The translations under genes and the position numbers were made by a program. DNA of 64,000 nucleotides from Salinispora cortesiana (GTDB taxonomy: Bacteria > Actinomycetota > Actinomycetes > Mycobacteriales > Micromonosporaceae): positions 1 to 64,000 of the forward strand of contig NZ_AXVR01000015.1 of NCBI RefSeq assembly GCF_000484695.1. Direction: 5' to 3'. Shown piece by piece: positions 33,188 through 43,714 of the stretch; position 1 is the first letter of the stretch; every line of letters begins with the position of its first letter. The notes beneath the pieces were generated by a model that searched no databases, was not told where the DNA came from, and saw only the letters and a program-made list of their open reading frames with translations.

Positions 33188-34768
33188 CTACCGGATGTGG
33201 TTTTTCGGCTCTTCCGGGTCGGGGCGCGGCACCCGCGCCGAGCTGAACGCCTCGTAACCGCTGTGGGCGGCGACGAACGGAGTGGCGTGCGGTTCGGAGG
33301 ATTCGGCGGCGACCCGCCGACCGACCCCCTCGAGCACGTGCTTGCCGATCAAGCTGTCAGCGGGCAGTTCGATTGGATACTCGCCGTCGAAGCACGCCCG
33401 GCAGAGCCGGCTCTTCGGTTGCTCGGTGGCCGCGATCAGACCGCTGAGCGACACGTAGCCGAGCGTGTCGGCGCCGATCGACCGCCGGATACCCTCGTTG
33501 TCCAGGCCGTTGGCGAGCAGTTCGGCGCGGGTCGCGAAGTCGATGCCGTAGAAGCATGGCCAGGCGACCGGCGGTGAGGAGATCCGAACGTGTACCTCCA
33601 ACGCGCCGGCCTCGCGAAGCATTCGCACAATGGCCCGTTGGGTGTTGCCGCGGACGATGGAGTCGTCCACGACGACCAGCCGCTTACCTCGTACGTTCTC
33701 CCGCAGCGGGTTGAGCTTGAGCCGAATACCGAGCTGACGCAGCGTCTGCGACGGCTGGATGAAGGTCCGTCCGACGTACGGATTCTTCATCAGACCGGCC
33801 CCGAAGGTAATGCCGGACTCCGCCGCGTAGCCGATCGCGGCGGGAGTGCCCGATTCGGGCACGGGGATCACCAGATCGGCCTCTACCGGGTGCTCCCGCG
33901 CAAGCTGACGGCCGATCTGTACGCGACCCGCGTGCACGTTCCGGCCGGCGATCGTGGCGTCCGGACGGGCGATGTAGACGTATTCGAAGAGGCAGCCCTT
34001 CGGCTCCGGTGCGGCGAAGCGGGCAGAGCGCAGCCCGTCCTCGTCGATAGCGATCAGCTCACCCGGCTCGACCTCGCGGACCACGCTGGCACCGACGATG
34101 TCGAGCGCGGCTGTCTCACTGGCCACCACCCAACCGCGCTCCAGCCGGCCCAACACCAGCGGACGGACCCCATGCTGGTCACGGGCCGCGTAGAGCGTCG
34201 ACTCGTCCATGAAGACGAAGCTGAACGCTCCCCGCAGCTGCGGCAACACCTCCAGCGCAGCGGCCTCCACCGAGAGGTCGGGCCGGCTGGCCAGCAGCAT
34301 GGTCACCAGCGAGGTGTCGTTGGTGGCCCCGTCGCCGGCCAACGCCAGCTCGCCGGCCTCCCGCTGCAGCTCGGCTGCGTTGACCAGGTTGCCGTTGTGG
34401 GCCAAGGCGATCGTCGTGCCAGAGGCGGTGGAGCGGATGGTCGGTTGGGCGTTCTCCCAGGTGGAGGCGCCGGTAGTCGAGTAGCGCGCGTGGCCGATCG
34501 CCACATGCCCGCGCAGACTGGCCAGAGTCGGCTCGTCGAAGACCTGGGCTACCAGGCCCAGGTCCTTGTAGACCACCACGCCCGTGCCGTCACTGACTGC
34601 AATGCCAGCCGCCTCCTGCCCCCGGTGCTGCAACGCGTACAGCCCGAAGTAGGTCAGATTGGCGACCTCCTCGCCGGGGGCCCAGACCCCGAAGACGCCA
34701 CAGGCGTCCTGGGGGCCGGGACGCTGGGGGTCAAGGTCGTGGCTCAACCGGCCATCGCCTCGGGGCAC
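33188..34768 (-). CDS. purF: amidophosphoribosyltransferase
   Basis: 526 residues. First committed step of purine synthesis, PRPP plus glutamine to phosphoribosylamine. The N-terminal Ntn glutaminase domain has its nucleophile at C23 (PQDACGVFGVW), exposed after removal of a 22-residue propeptide. The PRTase domain has the PRPP loop VVVDDSIVRGNT, and cysteines in RLCRACFDGEYP suggest an Fe-S cluster as in Bacillus-type PurF. The GTG start has AGGGAG 6 nt upstream. Upstream region (34769-34921) should hold the purF-purM promoter, not clearly resolved. Confidence 0.95.
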   Translation of the reverse strand: MPRGDGRLSHDLDPQRPGPQDACGVFGVWAPGEEVANLTYFGLYALQHRGQEAAGIAVSDGTGVVVYKDLGLVAQVFDEPTLASLRGHVAIGHARYSTTGASTWENAQPTIRSTASGTTIALAHNGNLVNAAELQREAGELALAGDGATNDTSLVTMLLASRPDLSVEAAALEVLPQLRGAFSFVFMDESTLYAARDQHGVRPLVLGRLERGWVVASETAALDIVGASVVREVEPGELIAIDEDGLRSARFAAPEPKGCLFEYVYIARPDATIAGRNVHAGRVQIGRQLAREHPVEADLVIPVPESGTPAAIGYAAESGITFGAGLMKNPYVGRTFIQPSQTLRQLGIRLKLNPLRENVRGKRLVVVDDSIVRGNTQRAIVRMLREAGALEVHVRISSPPVAWPCFYGIDFATRAELLANGLDNEGIRRSIGADTLGYVSLSGLIAATEQPKSRLCRACFDGEYPIELPADSLIGKHVLEGVGRRVAAESSEPHATPFVAAHSGYEAFSSARVPRPDPEEPKNHIR

Positions 34769-34921
34769 CTGCCGCTCCCTCTTGCTGGACTGGCCAGGCG
34801 AATCATGGGATCCGCTCCCCGGCCGGGACCGCTTGTCGTCGCTGACAGTGTACGCGAACCCCCACCTACACAGAAAGTCACGAAATCACTGCATCCTGTA
34901 ATGCCCGACCGCTGCCGCCGG

Positions 34922-35350
34922 CTAAAGCGGCAGGTACGCGGCCAGGTCCGCCCGCACCCCACTGACCCGTACGCGGCCCTCAGCGACCGCTTCCGCCCAG
35001 GGGACCCGTCCCGTCGCGACCCGTAACCAGGTCTCCGGGTCGGTCTCGACCACGTTCGCCGGGGTGCCCCGGGTGTGCCGGGGGCCCGGGACGCACTGCA
35101 CCGCGCCGTAGGGTGGGACCCGCACCTCCACCGATCGACCGGGTACCCGCTCCGCGAGCACAGTCAACAGGGCACGGACCGCCGCCCGGAGCACCGGACG
35201 ATCGGGGGTAGACCCCTCATCAAGCGCCGACAGCGCTGCCTGGACGGCAGGCGTCCTAGCGTATGAAGGGGCCACAGCGGGACGATACGGCGCGCGCGCG
35301 GATGCTCTCACACCGGCCCTGGGTCGCGCCGATCCGACTGGACAAGGCAT
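34922..35350 (-). CDS. sterol-carrier (SCP2-like) family protein
   Basis: About 142 residues. The C-terminal 90 residues match the small SCP2-like family found next to purF in actinomycetes: [20 protein letters not shown], then [17 protein letters not shown] and [20 protein letters not shown]. Possibly binds lipid; cellular role unknown. The start at ATG 35350 lacks a clear ribosome site. It is transcribed toward purF with 153 nt between. Confidence 0.75.
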   Translation of the reverse strand: MPCPVGSARPRAGVRASARAPYRPAVAPSYARTPAVQAALSALDEGSTPDRPVLRAAVRALLTVLAERVPGRSVEVRVPPYGAVQCVPGPRHTRGTPANVVETDPETWLRVATGRVPWAEAVAEGRVRVSGVRADLAAYLPL

Positions 35351-35434
35351 AGTAGCCCACGGCGTATTCGTACCGTGATGATCCCCGGCCCGGCGAACGC
35401 CGGCCACGTGGGACTCCAGTGGAAGGCGGTGGAC

Positions 35435-37510
35435 GTGTCAACACACCGACGTGCCTGGAAGCAGCGGGCCGGTGTGGTCGTGGCGTTGCTGGTCGGCGCC
35501 CTGCTCACCGCCCCCGCCACCCCGGCCTCCGCCGCCCCCAAGGTCAGCAACATCTCGGCCTCACCGAGCCGGGTCGAGGCGGGCGGGAGCGTGACGGTCC
35601 GCTACTCGGTGGAGGTCTCGGAAGGCACGACTGTCAACGTGGGGGTGTCATCCGACAACGGCAAGCTCGCCTGCGTCAGCGATTGCAGCCATGGCAACGT
35701 CGATCAGAGCGCGGACTACGAGGCCACCTTCCGACTGGCGGACGACGCGGCCGACGGAAAGGCGACAATTACCGTCACCGCGAACGAAACCGACGGCGGT
35801 GGGCACAACGGGACCGTCAAGGTCACTCTGGTGGGCAAGCCGGAGCCAGAGCCGCAGCCCAGCCCGACCCAGGCCCCCGAGGTGCAGACGGTGAAGTCGG
35901 TCTCCGGCGAGGTGGTCAACAAGAGCACCGGCAGCGCGGTGCCGGGAGCCCAGGTCATCCTCAAGGACTCCGATAACAACCGGTTCGACACCATCACCGA
36001 CAACGGTGGCAACTTCCGGTTCACCGGCAGCACCCAGAACCCGATCGCCCCCGGGAAGCTCGCCATCGGCGCAAGCCACGACGGCACCAACGCCACCAAG
36101 ACGCTGAATGCCTCCGCCGGGCAGAGCATCTCCGGCCAGCGAATCTCACTGGAGATCAAAGAGCCAACCCCGAGTCCCACCCCCACATCAAGTATCGAGC
36201 CGGCCCCGACCGTCGGGGTGGATGAGGTGACCGAGGAGCCGGTCGAGGCCATCGTGGATGCCCCCGTCGCGGACGCCAGCCCGGAGGAGTCCGGCGGCAC
36301 CGGCTCCCTGCTCGTCATCCTGCTCGGTGGCCTCCTCGTCGCAGCCGGCGTCGGCACCATGGTGCTGCTGTGGCTCCGCCGCAAGGAGAACGACGACGAG
36401 GACGAGGCGGGCGGCCAGCCCTCCGGCGCGGCCACGGGCGCCGTCCCGGTCGCCCACGGTGGCTACGGCGGCGCCGACGACCAGACGCGGATCGTGAATC
36501 CGACCGCGGCGGCACCGACGTTGGTCGGCGGGGATCCGTCCCTCTCCGAGGCACCCACGATGATGCACCACCCGGTGGTTGACGACGTCCCACCGGACCC
36601 CTACGGCGCTCCGCCGCAGCCCTACGGCGCGTCCGCCGGCCAGTCCAGTTGGGCCGACAGCGGCTACGGCGCCAACTCCCCCGCCTCCGGTGGCGGCTAC
36701 GGCGCCAGCGACTACGGCATGTCCTCGCCGGCGGGAACCGGCTACCCGCCCACCTCCGGCGGGTCCTACGGCGGCTACGACGAGCGGTACGACGAGGCGA
36801 CCGGCCGCTACCAGGCGGACGCCACGCAGTACCCGGCCCCGGCCGACCCGTACCCCACCGGGAGGTACCAGCAGGGTGCCGGCTACGGCCAGGCCGAGCC
36901 CGGGTACGGACACGGCGCCGAGCCGGCCGGCGGCTACGACCAACAGGGCGGTGGCTACGGCGGCTACGGCTACGCCCAGCAGGGCGGCTACGGCCAGGAA
37001 ACACCCGCCCAGTACGGCGGCTACGGCCAGGAAACACCCGCCCAGCAGGGCGGCTACGGCCAGGAACTGCCAACCCAACGCGGCGGCTACGACGGCTACA
37101 ACCAGGAAACACCCGCCCAGTACGGCGGCTACGGCCAGGAAACACCCGCCCAGCAGGGCGGCTACGGCCAGGAACTGCCAACCCAACGCGGCGGCTACGA
37201 CGGCTACAACCAGGAAACACCCGCCCAGTACGGCGGCTACGGCCAGGAAACACCCGCCCAGCAGGGCGGCTACGGCCAGGAACTGCCAACCCAACGCGGC
37301 GGCTACGACGGCTACAACCAGGAAGCACCCGCCCAGTACGGCGGCTACGGCCAGGAAACACCCGCCCAGTACGGCGGCTACGACGACCGTGGGTATGGCC
37401 AGGGCGGCTACGGTGGTGGCTACGGGGACCCGACGCAGGCCGGTCGGGCCCGGTCCGACGCTCCCCCGCCGGACCGGGCCGGTCGCCGGCTGGACTGGCT
37501 GGACGACTGA
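35435..37510 (+). CDS. surface/membrane protein with a long low-complexity cytoplasmic tail
   Basis: 691 residues. A signal peptide ([10 protein letters not shown], hydrophobic core, cleavage near ASA-AP, residue 34), an extracellular Ser/Thr/Pro-rich region with an Ig-like or cohesin-like stretch ([19 protein letters not shown]), then a carboxypeptidase-regulatory-like fold ([20 protein letters not shown], about 156-230), a membrane segment near 290-312 ending LLWLRRKE, and a tail of about 380 residues rich in Gly, Tyr, Gln, Pro. The positive stop-transfer residues put the tail inside the cell. From residue 526 the tail has three tandem 36-residue repeats. The GTG start has AAGG 8 nt upstream. 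Function unknown; the tail resembles condensate-forming low-complexity regions (inference). Confidence 0.8.
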   Translation: MSTHRRAWKQRAGVVVALLVGALLTAPATPASAAPKVSNISASPSRVEAGGSVTVRYSVEVSEGTTVNVGVSSDNGKLACVSDCSHGNVDQSADYEATFRLADDAADGKATITVTANETDGGGHNGTVKVTLVGKPEPEPQPSPTQAPEVQTVKSVSGEVVNKSTGSAVPGAQVILKDSDNNRFDTITDNGGNFRFTGSTQNPIAPGKLAIGASHDGTNATKTLNASAGQSISGQRISLEIKEPTPSPTPTSSIEPAPTVGVDEVTEEPVEAIVDAPVADASPEESGGTGSLLVILLGGLLVAAGVGTMVLLWLRRKENDDEDEAGGQPSGAATGAVPVAHGGYGGADDQTRIVNPTAAAPTLVGGDPSLSEAPTMMHHPVVDDVPPDPYGAPPQPYGASAGQSSWADSGYGANSPASGGGYGASDYGMSSPAGTGYPPTSGGSYGGYDERYDEATGRYQADATQYPAPADPYPTGRYQQGAGYGQAEPGYGHGAEPAGGYDQQGGGYGGYGYAQQGGYGQETPAQYGGYGQETPAQQGGYGQELPTQRGGYDGYNQETPAQYGGYGQETPAQQGGYGQELPTQRGGYDGYNQETPAQYGGYGQETPAQQGGYGQELPTQRGGYDGYNQEAPAQYGGYGQETPAQYGGYDDRGYGQGGYGGGYGDPTQAGRARSDAPPPDRAGRRLDWLDD
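37010..37333 (+). repeat. 108-bp tandem repeat, three copies, coding
   Basis: Copies start at 37010, 37118 and 37226, and a partial fourth at 37334. The copies are essentially identical in DNA; the third has one change near its end (Thr to Ala codon). They are in frame and encode a 36-residue Tyr/Gly/Gln unit. Near-identity at synonymous sites points to recent expansion. Confidence 0.95.
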
Positions 37511-37516
37511 CAACAG

Positions 37517-37556
37517 ACGGTTGAGGGCCACCCGGCTTCGGGTGGCCCTCAACCGT
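37517..37556 (+). terminator. terminator after the surface protein gene
   Basis: A perfect 18-bp stem (ACGGTTGAGGGCCACCCG and complement), 4-nt loop, followed by TTTGT, starting 7 nt after the stop. Confidence 0.9.
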
Positions 37557-37600
37557 TTGTCCTTGGGTTTGCGGATCTGCGGATCCCGGCAACAAAAAGA

Positions 37601-37634
37601 GATCCGGCCCGGCTGAGCTCAGCCGGGCCGGATC
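37601..37634 (-). terminator. intrinsic terminator of purL
   Basis: A perfect 34-bp palindrome centred on GAGCTC (half-site GATCCGGCCCGGCTGAG), about 50 nt past purL. On the minus strand it is followed by TCTTTTTGTTG, a classical T-run, rare for this GC content. Confidence 0.9.
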
Positions 37635-37685
37635 GCCCTTACTCGGATCGGGTGCCGGAACCGGGTGGGGCCGGCACGGCGGCGG

Positions 37686-40160
37686 TCACGCCGGTTCGCT
37701 CGGTCCCCCAGGCTGCGGCTCGGAGCTGGCGGGCGTCGCCGTCTCGACCGGCGAGGTGGCGAGTTCCGCTCCGCCGAAGAGGCGGGGCAGGGTGGCGCTG
37801 TGCGCCGCACGCAACTCCGCCAGGCTGAGCCGGAACTGCCCGTGCAACTCCAGCGCACCACCCGCCGGATCGGTGACGCCGATCCGCTCGCACGGCACGC
37901 CCTGCTCGGCGGCCAGCCCAGTGAACGCCTTCTCGTGCCCGCGCGGCACCGAGACCAACACCCGGCCAGCGGACTCGCTGAACAGGAAGACGAACGGCAT
38001 CGAGCCGTCGGTGAACTGCTCCGGCAGAGTGACCTGGGCACCGACCCCCCGGCGCAGGCAGGACTCGACCAGGCCCTGCGCCAGACCGCCGTCGGAGAGA
38101 TCGTGCGCGGAGCTGAGGTGCCCGCCCCGGGCTGCCACCGCCATCAGGTCGGCGATCGCCCGCTCGCGGTCGAGGTCCACCCGGGGAGGTACGCCGCCGA
38201 GGTGTTTGTGGGTAGCCCACGCCCACTCCGAGCCGGACAACTCCACGTGCGTCTCACCGAGCAGGTAGATCTGGTCGTGTCCGTCGTCGCGCGGGACAAA
38301 GCCCATCGGGACCCGGTCGGCCACGTCGTCCAGCACACCGAGGACACCCACCACCGGGGTCGGATGGATGGCTGCCGCACCGGTCTGATTGTAGAAGCTG
38401 ACGTTACCCCCGGTCACCGGGATGCCCAGCTCGCGGCAGCCGTCGGCGATGCCCCGGACGGCCTCGGCGAACTGCCACATCACGCCCGGGTCCTCCGGCG
38501 AGCCAAAGTTGAGGCAGTCGGTGACGGCGATCGGCTTGGCGCCGCTCACCGCCACGTTCCGGTACGCCTCGGCCAGCGCGAGCTTGGCACCGTGGTACGG
38601 GTCGAGGCGCGCGTACCGGCCGTTGCCGTCGACGGAGAGCGCGATGCCGATACCACTGCGCTCGTCGATCCGGATCACACCGGAGTCCTCGGGCTGGGCG
38701 AGCACGGTGTTGCCCAGCACGTACCGGTCGTACTGCTCGGTGACCCAGGTCTTGTCCGCGAGGTTCGGCGAGGCGATCATCCGCAGGACCGTCTCCCGCA
38801 GGGCCTCCGGGTCACTCGGCCGGGGCAGGGTCTCTGCTCGGTCGGCCTGGAGCAGGATCAGGTCGGCCGGCTCCCGCATCGGCCGGTGGTACACCGGACC
38901 GTCGTCGGCCAGCGAACCCGGCGGGACGTCAACGACCAGATGGTCCCGCCAGGTGACGACCAGGCGGCCCGGCTGCCCGTCCGCTGCCGGTGGGGTGACC
39001 TCACCGATCGCGGTGGCGAGCACGCCCCACTTCTCGGCGGTCTTGAGCACCGCCTCCAGCTTCTCCGGCTCGACCACCAGCAGCATCCGCTCCTGGGACT
39101 CGCTGGCGAGGATCTCGTGCGGCTCCATCGAGGCTTCCCGCAGTGGGACCCGCTCGAGCCAGACCCGCATGCCGGTACCCGCGGCGGCGGCGGTCTCGGC
39201 GAGGGCACAGGTCAGCCCGGCGCCGCCGAGGTCCTGGATGCCGACGACGAGCTGCTCGTCGTAGAGCTCCAGGCAGGCCTCGATGAGCAGCTTCTCGATG
39301 AACGGGTCACCCACCTGCACCGAGGGGCGGCGCTGCTCGCTGCCCTCGTCGAAGGTGGCGCTGGCCAGCACCGACACGCCGCCGATGCCGTCCCGGCCGG
39401 TCTTGGCGCCCATCAGCACCACGACGTTTCCGTCGCCGGCGGCGGCCTTGTTCTGGAGTCGGTCGATCGGCAGCACCCCGACGCAGAGGGCATTGACCAG
39501 CGGGTTGCCCTGGTAGCAGGGGTCGAAGACGACCTCGCCGCCGATGTTCGGCAGGCCGAGGCGGTTGCCGTAGCCGCCGACCCCGGCGACCACGCCGGGT
39601 AGCACGCGAGCGGTGTCGGGGTGGTCGGCCGCGCCGAAGCGCAGCGGGTCCATCACCGCGACCGGACGCGCACCCATGGCGAGGATGTCCCGGACGATGC
39701 CGCCGACGCCGGTCGCCGCGCCCTGGTAGGGCTCGACGAAGCTCGGGTGGTTGTGCGACTCGACCTTGAAGGTCACCGCGAGCTCGTCGGAGACCCGCAC
39801 CACACCCGCGTTCTCACCGATACCGGCGAGCATCCGGTCGCTGGCCGGGGCCTTCTCCCCGAACTGGCGCAGGTGCACCTTGCTCGACTTGTAGGAGCAG
39901 TGCTCACTCCACATGATCGAGTACATGGCCAGCTCGGCCTGGGTGGGCCGCCGGTCAAGCACCTGCCGGATCCGCTGGTACTCGTCGTCCCGGAGACCGA
40001 GGTCGGCGTAGGGCTGAAGCTCGTCCGGGCTGTCGCCAGCGTGGGGGACGGTGTCCACGCCCCCGGCCCAGCCGGTGACGGCGGCGCCTCGGTCAGGCGC
40101 GGCCGTCGGTCCGGCTACTGCGGCGGCTGAGGTGTCCCGGGCCGGGTCCTGGGTGGTCAT
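37686..40160 (-). CDS. purL: phosphoribosylformylglycinamidine synthase subunit II
   Basis: 824 residues, a somewhat long small-type PurL. Amination of FGAR to FGAM, using ammonia from PurQ in complex with PurS. Family blocks seen: [20 protein letters not shown] near the N-terminus, [29 protein letters not shown] [12 protein letters not shown] region, and GGNVSFYN. An N-terminal extension of about 45 low-complexity residues precedes the core, and a 30-residue Pro/Ser tail ends it. AGGAG lies 5 nt before the ATG. It is the last gene of purS-purQ-purL, 67 nt after purQ. Confidence 0.96.
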   Translation of the reverse strand: MTTQDPARDTSAAAVAGPTAAPDRGAAVTGWAGGVDTVPHAGDSPDELQPYADLGLRDDEYQRIRQVLDRRPTQAELAMYSIMWSEHCSYKSSKVHLRQFGEKAPASDRMLAGIGENAGVVRVSDELAVTFKVESHNHPSFVEPYQGAATGVGGIVRDILAMGARPVAVMDPLRFGAADHPDTARVLPGVVAGVGGYGNRLGLPNIGGEVVFDPCYQGNPLVNALCVGVLPIDRLQNKAAAGDGNVVVLMGAKTGRDGIGGVSVLASATFDEGSEQRRPSVQVGDPFIEKLLIEACLELYDEQLVVGIQDLGGAGLTCALAETAAAAGTGMRVWLERVPLREASMEPHEILASESQERMLLVVEPEKLEAVLKTAEKWGVLATAIGEVTPPAADGQPGRLVVTWRDHLVVDVPPGSLADDGPVYHRPMREPADLILLQADRAETLPRPSDPEALRETVLRMIASPNLADKTWVTEQYDRYVLGNTVLAQPEDSGVIRIDERSGIGIALSVDGNGRYARLDPYHGAKLALAEAYRNVAVSGAKPIAVTDCLNFGSPEDPGVMWQFAEAVRGIADGCRELGIPVTGGNVSFYNQTGAAAIHPTPVVGVLGVLDDVADRVPMGFVPRDDGHDQIYLLGETHVELSGSEWAWATHKHLGGVPPRVDLDRERAIADLMAVAARGGHLSSAHDLSDGGLAQGLVESCLRRGVGAQVTLPEQFTDGSMPFVFLFSESAGRVLVSVPRGHEKAFTGLAAEQGVPCERIGVTDPAGGALELHGQFRLSLAELRAAHSATLPRLFGGAELATSPVETATPASSEPQPGGPSEPA

Positions 40161-40227
40161 GACCTCTCCTTGTTACGCAGCGGGCCGCCCGTCGGGCGGG
40201 TGAGCCGACCGATGATGCCGCCTGCGG

Positions 40228-40908
40228 TCACGCCGCGGTCTCCACCAGGTGCTTGAGCGCCGAGGTGAAGAAGCCGAGGCCGTCCAGGGAGGGGCCGGTG
40301 AGCTCCTCCACCGCATGCTCCGGGTGCGGCATGATGCCGACGACGTTTCCGGCGGAGTTGGTGATCGCGGCGATGTCCCGCTGGGATCCGTTCGGGTTGC
40401 CCACGTAGCGGGCGACCACCCGGCCCTCGGCTTCGAGCTGGTCCAGCGTCGCGTCGTCCGCGACGTAGCAGCCTTCGCCGTTCTTGACCGGGATCAGCAC
40501 CTCCTGGCCGGGCTGGAACGCGTTGGTCCAGGCGGTGCCGGCCGACTCGATGCGCAGGACCTGGTCCCGGTTGCGGAAGTGCAGGTGCTGGTTCCGGGTC
40601 AGCGCACCGGGCAGCAGGTGGGCCTCGCAGAGGATCTGGAAGCCGTTGCAGATGCCGAGCACCGGCAGACCCGCTCGGGCCGCGTCCACGATCGTCTCCA
40701 TCACCGCGGCGAACCGGGCGATGGCGCCGCAGCGCAGATAGTCGCCGTGCGAGAAGCCGCCGGGCAGGACGACAGCGTCCACCCCGTGCAGCTGCGGGTC
40801 GGCGTGCCAGAGACGGACCGGCTCGGCGCCGGCGAGCCGGACGGCCCGGGCGGCGTCCCCGTCGTCAAGCGAACCGGGGAACGTGACCACGCCTACTCGG
40901 GCGGTCAC
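40228..40908 (-). CDS. purQ: phosphoribosylformylglycinamidine synthase subunit I (glutaminase)
   Basis: 226 residues of class I glutamine amidotransferase. The nucleophile Cys is C87 in [10 protein letters not shown], and the His-Glu pair is in [20 protein letters not shown] at the N-terminus is the PurQ signature. It supplies ammonia to PurL. The start ATG overlaps the purS stop by four bases (ATGA). Confidence 0.97.
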   Translation of the reverse strand: MTARVGVVTFPGSLDDGDAARAVRLAGAEPVRLWHADPQLHGVDAVVLPGGFSHGDYLRCGAIARFAAVMETIVDAARAGLPVLGICNGFQILCEAHLLPGALTRNQHLHFRNRDQVLRIESAGTAWTNAFQPGQEVLIPVKNGEGCYVADDATLDQLEAEGRVVARYVGNPNGSQRDIAAITNSAGNVVGIMPHPEHAVEELTGPSLDGLGFFTSALKHLVETAA

Positions 40909-41168
40909 GGTTGGGCGTCCACGGTCTCGCCATCCTCGGCCAGGCGGATGGTGAAATCCTCGATGACCGGGTTGGCGAGCAGCTTGTCGGCGATTTCCCG
41001 GGTCTGATTCAGATCTGGCTCCCCGGCGAACTCGATCTCGATCCGTCGGCCGATCCGGACCGAGGCGACGTCGGTGACGCCGAGCCGGGGCAGCGCGTTA
41101 GCGACGGCCTGTCCCTGCGGATCGAGGATCTCAGGTTTGAGCATGACGTCGACGACGACGCGAGGCAC
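40905..41168 (-). CDS. purS: phosphoribosylformylglycinamidine synthase subunit PurS
   Basis: 87 residues, standard PurS size. Bridges PurQ and PurL in the FGAR amidotransferase. Typical patterns: [20 protein letters not shown] and [13 protein letters not shown]. The GTG start at 41168 has AGGAG 7 nt upstream. First gene of the purSQL operon. Confidence 0.95.
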   Translation of the reverse strand: MPRVVVDVMLKPEILDPQGQAVANALPRLGVTDVASVRIGRRIEIEFAGEPDLNQTREIADKLLANPVIEDFTIRLAEDGETVDAQP

Positions 41169-41676
41169 TGGGCACTCCTGACTGTGTACGCAGTTGGGTG
41201 CCGACCCACTAGGGGCGAGCGCAGCCAGCCTACCTGGCAGATATCGCGCGGGCCGCACCGGCCGCACGCGGTTTGGGCGATCTCCGGGCGCAGTTAAGGC
41301 GGGACACCAAGACCGATGCCTTTCCGTTGTGCTCTCGATGCGATTTCGTTGCCACCTACCGCGCAGTACCGGGAGCTACCCGCGGGGTGATACGACCGAA
41401 CCAATCTAAACCCTTCAATGCAAATCCCGGAAACCGTCACGGGAGTCCCACCAACCAGCAGGTCGGCGTCGTCAGCAGCATCAGCCTCCGGATCCGCGGC
41501 GGGGTCACGGACAACCGTTCCTGGATCGCCTCGATTTCCGGTGTCTGACGGTTAACGCCACCACGGCGCAGGTGGTCGACCAAGCGCCGACCGTCCGCGC
41601 CGCGCTGTTTTTCACCATCCGATCAGGTGAACAAGGCCCACGTTCAACCCCAGCGCCGACTGACAGCATCAGAACC
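41169..41676. other. intergenic region between purS and the YbjQ-like gene
   Basis: 508 nt with no gene or RNA I can support. It must contain divergent promoters for purSQL and the YbjQ-like gene. An imperfect inverted repeat, AGTTGGGTGCCGACCCACT (41192-41210), lies 24 nt upstream of the purS start and could be an operator. No purine-riboswitch core was recognised. Confidence 0.5.
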
Positions 41677-42138
41677 GTGCTGGTCGTGACGACGGATCAA
41701 CTACCCGGTTATGAGGTCCGCCAGATCCTCGGCGAGGTGGTCTCCTCGATGGCCAGGACCCGTAACCCGTACCGCGAGGGCGTAAAGAACCTCCGGGGCG
41801 GCGCCTACGACCCGATGGCGCCGGACAACCTCACCCGCTGGCGGGCCGACTCGGTGGCCCGCCTCGGCGAGGAGGCCCGCCGGCTCGGCGCGAACGCGGT
41901 GATCGGGATGCGGTTCGACAGCCGGGACTGCGGCGAGATGTGGATGGAGATCTGCGCCTACGGCACAGCGGTGATCGTGGTACCCCGGGTCCCCGACGTC
42001 ATGCCCCCCGACCAGCCCCTGGTGGCGGCGGAGACCGCACACGAGCCGACGATCACGCCCGAGCCCAGCGGCATCGGCGAGCCGGCCACCGCACCCGACC
42101 TGCGGAGCGCGGCCGAGACCCCCACCCCCGAACCCTGA
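41677..42138 (+). CDS. YbjQ/UPF0145 family protein
   Basis: 153 residues. The YbjQ-type (heavy-metal-binding domain) core covers residues 1-110: VVTTDQLPGYEVRQILGEVV, then a GGxxD-like region and GANAVIGMRFDS. The family forms pentamers; its function is unsettled. A 40-residue Pro/Glu/Thr-rich tail follows. The GTG start at 41677 places VVTT at the normal N-terminus, but no ribosome site is seen. Confidence 0.8.
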   Translation: MLVVTTDQLPGYEVRQILGEVVSSMARTRNPYREGVKNLRGGAYDPMAPDNLTRWRADSVARLGEEARRLGANAVIGMRFDSRDCGEMWMEICAYGTAVIVVPRVPDVMPPDQPLVAAETAHEPTITPEPSGIGEPATAPDLRSAAETPTPEP

Positions 42139-42194
42139 CCACCGCGTCCCGCCCCTCGGGGACCGACGCCGGTGGCCCAGGGCGGGGGCGGCGA

Positions 42195-43619
42195 TCAGAG
42201 GATCGGCGGCGGGCCGTACGCGGCGGCCCGGGGGTGGCGGTCGAGCACCGCCGCGACTCGCTGCACCACCGCCTGGACCTGGGCGGGGGCGGCACCGACG
42301 AAGGCCGTACGGTCGGCCACCAGCTCGGCGATGTCGGCCCGGGTCAGGTTCAGCCGGTCGTCGGCGGCGAGCCGGTCGAAAAGGTCGTTCTCGGTGGTGC
42401 CCTTCTCGCGCATCGCCAGCGCGACCGCCACGGCGTGCTCCTTGATCACCTCGTGGGCGACCTCCCGGCCGACACCCCGCCGTACCGCCGCGACCAGGAT
42501 CTTGGTGGTGGCCAGGAACGGCAGGAACCGCTCCAACTCCCGGTTGACCACCGCCGGGTACGCACCGAAGTCGTCCAGCACGGTGAGGAACGTCTGGAAC
42601 AGCCCGTCAGCGGCGAAGAAGGCGTCCGGCAGCGCCACCCGACGCACCACCGAGCAGGAGACATCCCCCTCGTTCCACTGGTCACCGGCGAGCTCACCGA
42701 CCATCGACAGGTAACCCCGGAGGATCACCGCGAAGCCGTTCACCCGCTCCGACGACCGGGTGTTCATCTTATGCGGCATCGCACTGGAGCCGACCTGGCC
42801 CGGCTGGAAGCCCTCGGTGGCCAGCTCCTGGCCGACCATCAACCGGATCGTGGTGGCCAACGACGACGGCCCGGCCGCCACCTGGGACAACGCCGAGAGC
42901 ACGTCGAAGTCGAGCGAACGCGGGTAGACCTGCCCGACGCTGTCCAGCACCCGACCGAACCCGAGGTGCTTCGCCACCCGTCGCTCCAACTCGGCCAGCT
43001 TGCCGGCGTCCCCGTCGAGCAGGTCGAGCTGGTCCGCGGCGGTGCCGACCGGGCCCTTGATCCCCCGCAGCGGGTACCGCCCGATCAGGTCGTCCAGCCG
43101 CTCGTACGCGATCAACAGCTCCTCCGCCGCCGACGCGAACCGCTTGCCCAACGTGGTTGCCTGCGCCGCCACGTTGTGCGAGCGCCCCGTCAGCACCAGG
43201 CCGGAGTGCTCGACGGCGAGCTGGGACAGCCGAGCCAGGGTGGCGACCACCCGGTCCCGGATCAGCTCCAGGGAGGCCCGCACCTGAAGCTGCTCGACAT
43301 TCTCGGTCAGATCCCGGGAGGTCATGCCCTTGTGCACGTGCTCGTGCCCGGCAAGCGCGCTGAACTCCTCGATCCGCGCCTTCACGTCGTGTCGGGTGAC
43401 CCGCTCCCGCTGCGCGATCGAGGCCAGGTCGACCTGGTCGAGCACCCGCTGGTACGCCTCGACCACCCCGTCCGGCACGTCCACGCCGAGATCCCGCTGG
43501 GCGGTGAGCACGGCCAGCCAGAGCCGCCGCTCCATCCGAATCTTCTCCTCCGGGGACCAGAGGGCGACCAGCTCGGGGGAGGCGTACCGGTTGGCGAGCA
43601 CGTTCGGGATCGTCGTCAC
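42195..43619 (-). CDS. purB: adenylosuccinate lyase
   Basis: 474 residues of the fumarase/aspartase superfamily. Cleaves SAICAR and adenylosuccinate, the two lyase steps of AMP synthesis. The superfamily signature SSAMPHKMNTRSSERVNGF contains the flexible catalytic Ser loop; GRSHNVAAQATTLGKR and HEHVHKGMTSRDLTENV supply the active-site His regions. Lies 95 nt downstream of the frameshifted argS. Confidence 0.96.
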   Translation of the reverse strand: MTTIPNVLANRYASPELVALWSPEEKIRMERRLWLAVLTAQRDLGVDVPDGVVEAYQRVLDQVDLASIAQRERVTRHDVKARIEEFSALAGHEHVHKGMTSRDLTENVEQLQVRASLELIRDRVVATLARLSQLAVEHSGLVLTGRSHNVAAQATTLGKRFASAAEELLIAYERLDDLIGRYPLRGIKGPVGTAADQLDLLDGDAGKLAELERRVAKHLGFGRVLDSVGQVYPRSLDFDVLSALSQVAAGPSSLATTIRLMVGQELATEGFQPGQVGSSAMPHKMNTRSSERVNGFAVILRGYLSMVGELAGDQWNEGDVSCSVVRRVALPDAFFAADGLFQTFLTVLDDFGAYPAVVNRELERFLPFLATTKILVAAVRRGVGREVAHEVIKEHAVAVALAMREKGTTENDLFDRLAADDRLNLTRADIAELVADRTAFVGAAPAQVQAVVQRVAAVLDRHPRAAAYGPPPIL

Positions 43620-43714
43620 GGCCCTATTCTCCGGTACCCGGGCGCAGCACTCCCGGCCGGGCCGCCGCGGACCACGCGATCCGGGCGCGCGGCCCGCACC
43701 GGTGCGCCCGGGCG

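Noticed and set aside
37010..37345. CRISPR-like regular repeats.
   Set aside because: The 108-bp units are contiguous, in frame and coding, with no unique spacers and no cas genes.
36188..37595. Long antisense frames under the surface protein's repeat region, with strongly repetitive proteins.
   Set aside because: The repeats in them mirror the sense-strand 108-bp unit; the sense frame has a signal peptide, membrane span and terminator.
37665..39602. A plus-strand frame of about 645 codons antisense to purL.
   Set aside because: Shadow of purL; no recognisable domain and purL is unambiguous.
41169..41676. A purine riboswitch or small RNA upstream of purSQL.
   Set aside because: I looked for the conserved purine-aptamer core and a following terminator and found neither.
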